Assembly (NCBI GenBank): GCA_903887775.1 | Contig: CAISRB010000016.1 | Location: forward strand, 62,001 to 126,000 | Source: an uncultured Bacteroidales bacterium | GTDB lineage: Bacteria; Bacteroidota; Bacteroidia; Bacteroidales; FEN-979 | Length of the DNA stretch: 64,000 nt | Direction of reading: 5' to 3' | Shown: piece by piece, positions 59,128-64,000 of the stretch | Layout: each line of letters starts with the position of its first letter | Numbering within the stretch: the stretch's first letter is position 1 | Made by a program: the position numbers and the translations under genes | The notes under the pieces: generated by a model | The model's database searches: none | What the model saw: only the letters and a program-made list of their open reading frames with translations | What the model was told of the DNA's origin: nothing

Positions 59128-59164
59128 GCACACAAATGAAATAAGCAATAGGTGCGAATAAATA
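59106..59164 (+). repeat. 59-bp dispersed element, copy A
   Basis: Begins GCGTTTGGCGAAGCCAAA, a stem TTTGGC/GCCAAA with a GAA loop, and ends GGTGCGAATAAATA. It matches copy B (40705-40763, minus strand) at 52 of 59 positions. It contains the present stop codon of dinB (59125-59127). Confidence 0.8.
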
Positions 59165-59216
59165 AAGAATCCAGTGTTACTTTTTTAATAATGGCGGATT
59201 AAGTAAGAAAAAAGCT

Positions 59217-59810
59217 ATGGGAAAAGTAGTTCACAAAGAAGATGAGATCATCACTCAGATCTACATTGTACGAGGACAGAAAGTGATGCTTGACAGTGAC
59301 CTTGCAAGGATCTATGGTGTGACAACTGGGCGGTTTAATGAACAGGTGCATAGGAATATAGAACGTTTCCCGGCAGATTTCATGTTTGAGATGACAATGG
59401 CAGAGTACAGGAACTTGATATCGCAATTTGCGATATCAAGTTTGCAAATAAAAGAAAATGAGGAAGATAAAAACTTGATGTTGCAATTTGCAACATCAAG
59501 TTGGGGAGGAAGAAGGAACCGTCCTTTTGTTTTTACTGAACATGGTGCATTGATGCTGGCCAGTGTTTTAAACAGTCCGACGGCAATTCAGACCAGTATC
59601 TACATTGTGAGGGCGTTTGTAAAACTGAGGGAACTCCTCTCCATGTATCATGAATTGTCTGAGACAATTGCAGATCTTGAAAAAAGGACCTTTGAGAAGC
59701 TGGATGAACATTCAGAGCATTTGCTGCTTGTGTTTCAGGCGTTAAAGGAACTAGCACGTCAGAAGAATGAACCCCGCAACCCCATTGGATTTAAAATTAA
59801 TACAAAATAG
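59217..59810 (+). CDS. ORF6N-domain protein
   Basis: 197 residues. Residues 1-110 form an ORF6N/KilA-N-type DNA-binding domain (IVRGQKVMLDSDLARIYGVT, GRFNEQVHRNIERFPADFMF, NRPFVFTEHGALMLASVLN), common on phages and as solitary genes in Bacteroidota; the rest is a coiled coil. Residues 66-96 contain a 20-residue duplication (NLISQF.. and NLMLQF..) that corresponds to two palindromic DNA hairpins. Heptamer arrays lie on both sides. Function unknown; regulator or mobile-element-associated factor. Confidence 0.9.
   Translation: MGKVVHKEDEIITQIYIVRGQKVMLDSDLARIYGVTTGRFNEQVHRNIERFPADFMFEMTMAEYRNLISQFAISSLQIKENEEDKNLMLQFATSSWGGRRNRPFVFTEHGALMLASVLNSPTAIQTSIYIVRAFVKLRELLSMYHELSETIADLEKRTFEKLDEHSEHLLLVFQALKELARQKNEPRNPIGFKINTK
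59412..59442 (+). repeat. Perfect 31-bp palindromic hairpin in the ORF6N gene, copy 1
   Basis: Arms AACTTGATATCGCAA (59412-59426) and TTGCGATATCAAGTT (59428-59442) with a single T between. It is part of the reading frame. It is paired with a second palindrome exactly 60 bp downstream. Confidence 0.95.
59472..59502 (+). repeat. Perfect 31-bp palindromic hairpin in the ORF6N gene, copy 2
   Basis: Arms AACTTGATGTTGCAA (59472-59486) and TTGCAACATCAAGTT (59488-59502). It differs from copy 1 at two positions per arm, and both changes are matched in the opposite arm, so the stem is preserved. Confidence 0.95.
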
Positions 59811-59812
59811 TT

Positions 59813-59866
59813 TTCGCTAACTCACTATTTCGCTTTTCGCCTTTCGCCTTTCGCCTTTCGCTATTT
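59813..59866 (-). repeat. Heptamer array before dnaE
   Basis: Read on the + strand as CGCTTTT, CGCCTTT (three times) and CGCTATT units. It begins at the stop of the ORF6N gene and ends 3 bases before the dnaE ATG, leaving no room for a normal ribosome binding site. Confidence 0.92.
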
Positions 59867-59869
59867 AAT

Positions 59870-62800
59870 ATGTACCTCAACTGCCACTCATATTACTCCC
59901 TCCGCTACGGCACCCTGCCGGTGGAGAAACTCGTTGACGAGGCCGTACGCTGCGGGGTTCAGGCCCTGGCGCTGACCGATATCAACAACTCCACGGGTAT
60001 CATGGAATTTATCCAGGTTTGTACGGATAAGGGGGTGAAACCCATTGCCGGGATAGAGTTCCGCAGGGATGATGAACTGCTGTATGTGGGTCTTGCCCGG
60101 AATAACGAAGGGTTCAGGGAGCTGAACGAATTCCTGAGCCGCCACAACCTGCGCAACCAGCCCTTGCCCGACAGGCCGGAGGCATTGGAGAATGTGTTTT
60201 GGATCGTATTACTGGAAAAAGGCGAGAAGCGAGAAGCGAAAAGCGAAATTATGGATAGCCCGATTTCGCCTTTCGCTTCTCGCTTCTCGCTTCTCAATTG
60301 TTTCATAGGTCTCCCTCCTGCCTCCGCTAATCGTTTAATACTTTCCCGCCACCGCCACCTCATCAACCGTATGGTGGTCTTTTCGCCGGTGACTGTTCTG
60401 GATGAGAAGGGTTTTGAACTTCACAGGAACTTCAGGGCAGTGGATAAAAATGTTCTGCTGAGCAGGCTGGAGCCTGGGCAGCTGGCATCCCCCGACGAGA
60501 TCATGCTGCCTGTTGATGAACGCCTGGAGCCTTACAGGGAATTTCCTGAGATCATCCGCAACACTGAAAGGCTGATCGAAGCCTGCAGTATAGGTTTCGA
60601 CTTCAGGGAATGCAAAAACAAACGCAGTTTTACCGGCAATGTGTATGATGACCATTTGCTGCTTGAGAAGCTGGCGATGGACGGTCTGCAGTACCGTTAC
60701 GGCTCAGGAAATACGGAAGCCATAAACCGTATCCGGCATGAACTCGGGATCATCGCAAAGATGGGTTTTGCGGCTTATTTCCTTATCGCCTGGGACATCA
60801 TCCGCTATTCGATGTCAAGAGGTTTTTATCATGTAGGCCGGGGAAGCGGTGCAAATTCTATAGTAGCTTATTGCTTGAAAATCACAGATGTTGACCCCAT
60901 TGACCTCGACCTTTACTTTGAACGATTCATCAATCCAAAACGGACCTCGCCTCCCGACTTCGACATCGATTATTCCTGGAAGGAAAGGGACGAGGTGCTT
61001 GACTATATCTTCAAACGTCACGGGCATGAGCATACCGCCCTGCTGGGGGCCATGTCGACTTTTCGCGACCGCTCCATCATCCGTGAACTAGGAAAGGTAC
61101 ATGGCCTGCCCAAGCAGGAAATGGACCTCTTTATCAAGCACCCCGGGGATGCCATCCACAATAACCATATCATAAAAAAGATCAATGAACTGGGTGAGAT
61201 GATGGCGGATTTTCCGAATATGAGGACCATACATGCGGGGGGTGTGCTAATCTCCGAACGCCCCATCACCTGCTATACTTCCCTCGACATGCCGCCCAAA
61301 GGCTTCCCAACCACCCAGTTCGACATGTACGTGGCCGAGGATATAGGCTTCGAAAAACTGGATATCCTGAGCCAGCGCGGCATCGGGCATATCTATGAGA
61401 CCGCGGGGATTGTACGGAAGAATAAAGGAGTGAGCGTGGATGTCCATAAAATTAATGAGTTTAAGGCGGATGAGGAAGTGAAAAAGCTGCTGAGGGTGGG
61501 GAAGACCATCGGATGCTTCTACGTGGAAAGCCCGGCCATGCGCGGGCTCCTGAAGAAACTGCATTGCGACAACTACCGCAGCCTGGTGGCGGCGAGCTCC
61601 ATTATCCGCCCCGGCGTGGCGCGCTCGGGCATGATGCGGGAGTATATCTTCAGGTTCCATAACCCCGGCAAGTTCAAATACCTGCACCCCATAATGGAAG
61701 AGCAGCTAAAGGAGACATACGGGGTGATGGTGTACCAGGAGGACGTGCTGAAGATATGCCATCATTTCGCGGGCCTCGACCTGGCCGATGCAGATGTTCT
61801 GAGAAGGGCGATGAGCGGGAAATACAGGTCAAAAAAGGAACTTCAGAGGATCGTCGATAAATTTTTCGAAAATTGCCGCAAATCAGGCTATCCCGAAGAG
61901 GTGACGAAGGAAGTGTGGAGGCAGATAGAATCCTTTGCAGGCTATTCGTTCTCAAAGGCGCATTCGGCTTCGTACGCGGTGGAAAGTTACCAGAGCCTGT
62001 TCCTCAAGGCCCATTACCCGCTTGAGTTCATCGTAGGGGTGATCAATAATTTCGGGGGATTCTATCCTTCCTGGGTGTATTTCAATGAAGCGAAAAACTG
62101 GGGGGCGAAGATACACCCGCCCTGTGTAAACCGTGGGGATTACAAGACCTGTATCAGGGGAAGCGATATTTACGTGGGTTTCATTCATATCAACGGTTTG
62201 GAAACGGCGGTGGGGAAAGCCATTGAAAATTTACGATTTACGATTGGCGATTTACGAACAGAGAAGGAATGTACAATGTACAATGTACAATGTACAAATG
62301 GCGAGCCACGGGTCACAAACCACAAACCACCATTCACCAGTCACCATTCACCAGTCACTTCTTGCAGGGATGGTGAATATCTTGACCTTGAGGATTTTAT
62401 CCGGAGGGTGCCGGCTTCCCTGGAACAGCTTATCATCCTGATACGCGCAGGGGCATTCAGGTTCACGGGCAAACCCAAGGCACTGCTGCTGTGGGAGGCT
62501 CATATGCTGATGGGGAAGAACATGCAGCTGCCGGGCAGGGCGAAAAAGAAGGGAAGGAAAGCCGGCCGGGTGGATGTAGCCGGCGTCAACCCTGCCACGG
62601 ATCAACGCCTGGGCTGCCAAAGCGTCAACCCTGCCACGGATCAGCGCCTGGGCCGCCGCAGCGTCAACAAGGAACAATCGCTTGTTGCAGACCATCCGGG
62701 AGCATACGTTTCACGCTCACTGCATTCTGTTGAAGATGTCACGCTTGTTATGGACCAGAGCCTGTTCAACACACAGCCTCAGAAGTTCGAGCTGCCGGCC

Positions 62801-63202
62801 CTTGCACAAAGCAGTATTGAAGAGGTCTATGACGAGATCGAACTGCTGGGCTGGCCTGTCTCAAATTCGTATTTCGAACTGCTTGAGACTTCATTCAGGG
62901 GGGAGATCATGGCCGGGGAAATGATGGGGAAACTGGGGAAAACGGTGCGGATGCTGGGCTTGCTGGTCACGATAAAATACGTACGTACGGTGAGGAAGGA
63001 ATGGATGCACTTCGGCACCTTCATCGATTTCGAAGGACAGTTCTTCGATACGGTGCATTTCCCCCAGGCTGTCGCAAAATACCCCTTCAGGGGGGAAGGG
63101 GTATATCTTGTGATGGGTAAGATCGTCGAGGAGTTCGGCTTTCCCAGCCTTGAAGTCGAAAAGATGGCTAAAATGCCATTGAGAAAAGACCCGAGAAGCT
63201 AA
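59870..63202 (+). CDS. dnaE: Error-prone DNA polymerase III alpha subunit (DnaE2/ImuC-like)
   Basis: 1110 residues. PHP domain at the start (MYLNCHSYYSLRYGTLPVEK, ALALTDINNSTG), polymerase palm and fingers with catalytic carboxylates in 'TSPPDFDIDYSWKERDEVLD' and 'GRGSGANSIVAYCLKITDVD', the HhH region with 'EQLIILIRAGAFRFTGKPKA', and the C-terminal OB part. It fits the second, damage-tolerance alpha subunit. It is longer than the roughly 1000 residues I expect because of three repeat-derived insertions at residues about 118-141, 786-831 and 906-933, all in frame. It stands downstream of dinB and ORF6N on the same strand. Confidence 0.93.
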   Translation: MYLNCHSYYSLRYGTLPVEKLVDEAVRCGVQALALTDINNSTGIMEFIQVCTDKGVKPIAGIEFRRDDELLYVGLARNNEGFRELNEFLSRHNLRNQPLPDRPEALENVFWIVLLEKGEKREAKSEIMDSPISPFASRFSLLNCFIGLPPASANRLILSRHRHLINRMVVFSPVTVLDEKGFELHRNFRAVDKNVLLSRLEPGQLASPDEIMLPVDERLEPYREFPEIIRNTERLIEACSIGFDFRECKNKRSFTGNVYDDHLLLEKLAMDGLQYRYGSGNTEAINRIRHELGIIAKMGFAAYFLIAWDIIRYSMSRGFYHVGRGSGANSIVAYCLKITDVDPIDLDLYFERFINPKRTSPPDFDIDYSWKERDEVLDYIFKRHGHEHTALLGAMSTFRDRSIIRELGKVHGLPKQEMDLFIKHPGDAIHNNHIIKKINELGEMMADFPNMRTIHAGGVLISERPITCYTSLDMPPKGFPTTQFDMYVAEDIGFEKLDILSQRGIGHIYETAGIVRKNKGVSVDVHKINEFKADEEVKKLLRVGKTIGCFYVESPAMRGLLKKLHCDNYRSLVAASSIIRPGVARSGMMREYIFRFHNPGKFKYLHPIMEEQLKETYGVMVYQEDVLKICHHFAGLDLADADVLRRAMSGKYRSKKELQRIVDKFFENCRKSGYPEEVTKEVWRQIESFAGYSFSKAHSASYAVESYQSLFLKAHYPLEFIVGVINNFGGFYPSWVYFNEAKNWGAKIHPPCVNRGDYKTCIRGSDIYVGFIHINGLETAVGKAIENLRFTIGDLRTEKECTMYNVQCTNGEPRVTNHKPPFTSHHSPVTSCRDGEYLDLEDFIRRVPASLEQLIILIRAGAFRFTGKPKALLLWEAHMLMGKNMQLPGRAKKKGRKAGRVDVAGVNPATDQRLGCQSVNPATDQRLGRRSVNKEQSLVADHPGAYVSRSLHSVEDVTLVMDQSLFNTQPQKFELPALAQSSIEEVYDEIELLGWPVSNSYFELLETSFRGEIMAGEMMGKLGKTVRMLGLLVTIKYVRTVRKEWMHFGTFIDFEGQFFDTVHFPQAVAKYPFRGEGVYLVMGKIVEEFGFPSLEVEKMAKMPLRKDPRS
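60222..60290. repeat. In-frame inverted heptamer hairpin inside dnaE
   Basis: Left arm 60222-60249 (GCGAGAAGCGAGAAGCGAAA ...) and right arm 60263-60290 are complementary at 27 of 28 positions around a 13-base loop. They encode the charged/hydrophobic segment 'GEKREAKSEI ... FASRFSLL' within the PHP domain. Confidence 0.95.
62227..62361 (+). repeat. Three further heptamer families inside dnaE
   Basis: ATTTACG-type units (62227-62256), four AATGTAC units (62268-62295) and seven YCACNNN units such as TCACAAA, CCACAAA, TCACCAT, TCACCAG (62313-62361). Together they insert about 43 residues between 'KAIENL' and 'DGEYLDLEDFIRR'. Confidence 0.92.
62585..62668 (+). repeat. 39-bp tandem repeat inside dnaE
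   Basis: Two full copies (62585-62623, 62624-62662) and a 6-base partial, encoding 'VNPATDQRLGCQS' and 'VNPATDQRLGRRS'. It lies in the poorly conserved linker before the C-terminal domain, and its length, a multiple of three, keeps the frame. Confidence 0.95.
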
Positions 63203-63264
63203 ATAAAAAGTCCGGAAGCTAATTTGAATCAAGACTTTAATTAAAGTATGTTTTTATTTTAGGA

Positions 63265-64000
63265 TCAGGACTTTATTCCTATAATATATTGAACCCCGGT
63301 AGGAGAGTCAAGAGTCTTTATCCCCCCGAGGCCGGCAGCCTTCATCCAGCCGCCTATCTCATCCCGGGTATAGGTATCTCCATGCTTTGTACCCACCAGC
63401 ATATTGATTGCAAATACTGCGCCCTGGAGAGGCTCCGTCCGGTCTTCGCTCATCAAATGATCCATGATCACAAGCTGTCCGCCCGGCGAAAGCGCATCCG
63501 CCCCCTTTTTTATCAGAATCCTGTTCTCTTCAGGATTGTTAATATGGATGATTGCCGACATCAGCACCAGGTCAAAACCTGAACCAAGGTCATCGCTCAG
63601 GTAATCCCCTGCAACAGTTACAACGCTCTGCCCGAGATTGGCCTTGTCAATGTATTTCCGGGTAACAGGAACAACATTGGGCAAATCAAAGATCACCCCC
63701 CGGATAGCCGGATTTTTTTCGATGAAGCCGAAAGTAAAAGCTCCTGATCCTCCGCCTACGTCAAGGCTGCGTTTCGTTTTTGAAAGTTCAAGCATCGAAG
63801 CCAGTTCCCTGCCCTGGGCAACGCCCCTGGCATGCATGGCAGCGATGAAAGACTCGATCCAGCTAAATCCCCTCTCATTAAAGTCGTCTTCGAGGTCAAG
63901 GGCAGTCCCTTTTGTGATGACCTCTGTAAGAGTACTCCACTTTCTCCAGAGGTTGGCAGTATGCCCGAGCCCGAGAAGAAAGTCAGGCGATGAAGAAACA
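63265..64000 (-). CDS. O-methyltransferase, class I SAM-dependent (partial)
   Basis: At least 244 codons; the frame is open to the right edge, so the N-terminus is missing (an internal ATG at 63837 is not the start). The upstream part reads 'SSPDFLLGLGHTANLWRKWS' and 'NERGFSWIESFIAAMHARG', a plant-type/small-molecule O-methyltransferase pattern. Motif I follows as 'SLDVGGGSGAFTFGFIEKNP', then 'GVIFDLPNVVPVTRKYID', 'DLVLMSAIIHINN' and 'PGGQLVIMDHLMSEDRTEPL'. The acceptor is unknown. It converges with dnaE. Confidence 0.88.
   Translation of the reverse strand, partial: VSSSPDFLLGLGHTANLWRKWSTLTEVITKGTALDLEDDFNERGFSWIESFIAAMHARGVAQGRELASMLELSKTKRSLDVGGGSGAFTFGFIEKNPAIRGVIFDLPNVVPVTRKYIDKANLGQSVVTVAGDYLSDDLGSGFDLVLMSAIIHINNPEENRILIKKGADALSPGGQLVIMDHLMSEDRTEPLQGAVFAINMLVGTKHGDTYTRDEIGGWMKAAGLGGIKTLDSPTGVQYIIGIKS

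Noticed and set aside
1..64000. rRNA, tRNA, riboswitch or transposase genes
   Set aside because: I scanned for the usual conserved motifs and saw none; short degenerate RNAs could be missed without a covariance search.

Overview
The window reads as chromosomal DNA of an uncultured member of the Bacteroidota, probably Bacteroidales-like. The support is: C-terminal type IX secretion sorting domains on several proteins, three-residue-spaced lipoboxes, FISUMP-domain proteins, GH92 and ADP-ribosylglycohydrolase glycan genes, and Bacteroidota-type promoters (TTTG, about 19 bp, TAnnTTTG). Rubrerythrin and an iron-sulfur L-serine ammonia-lyase fit an anaerobic or microaerophilic lifestyle. I found no rRNA, tRNA, CRISPR array or transposase.

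Layout. 0-2 kb: a TetR-controlled lipoprotein-sorting/ABC-export operon cut by the left edge. 2-12 kb: rubrerythrin, a mosaic gene remnant, a substrate-binding lipoprotein beside a bilin-reductase-like protein carrying a PCP_red domain, ADP-ribosylglycohydrolase and a hybrid histidine kinase. 12-25 kb: M13 peptidase, a Cache lipoprotein, MazEF, a GH15-like enzyme, a PQQ-type propeller, a broken deiminase, L-serine ammonia-lyase, a frameshifted gene and an MntA/HepT pair. 25-37 kb: mostly exported proteins (alpha/beta hydrolase, metallophosphoesterase, S41 peptidase, Tat-exported MBL hydrolase, FISUMP proteins), with a pirin and a methyltransferase. 37-49 kb: housekeeping and repair genes (clpB, nth, recA), GH92 and T9SS cargo. 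49-56 kb: an outer-membrane barrel protein and a nucleotide-sugar block (phosphohexomutase, rfbD, UDP-glucuronate decarboxylase, UDP-glucose dehydrogenase). 56-63 kb: a damage-tolerance region in which an XRE/S24 (LexA-like) repressor is divergent from dinB and an error-prone dnaE. The right edge cuts an O-methyltransferase.

The most unusual content lies between 40 and 62.7 kb. Seven-base repeats (mainly A-R-A-R-G-C-G) occur as arrays, usually in inverted pairs. They bracket small accessory genes (a four-helix-bundle protein, an ORF6N protein), abut start and stop codons, supply the C-terminus of DinB, and are inserted in frame inside dnaE. Unrelated heptamer families and a 39-bp tandem repeat also sit in dnaE. 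A 59-bp dispersed element travels with the arrays, and two palindromes with matching two-arm changes lie inside the ORF6N gene. This looks like an expanding short-repeat system colonising a mutagenesis locus.

The first 28 kb instead carries several gene remnants: a three-family mosaic ORF, a deiminase with an internal deletion, a frameshifted gene, and fragments of a DUF433 protein and an extradiol dioxygenase. These may be real decay or, for single-base shifts, assembly error.
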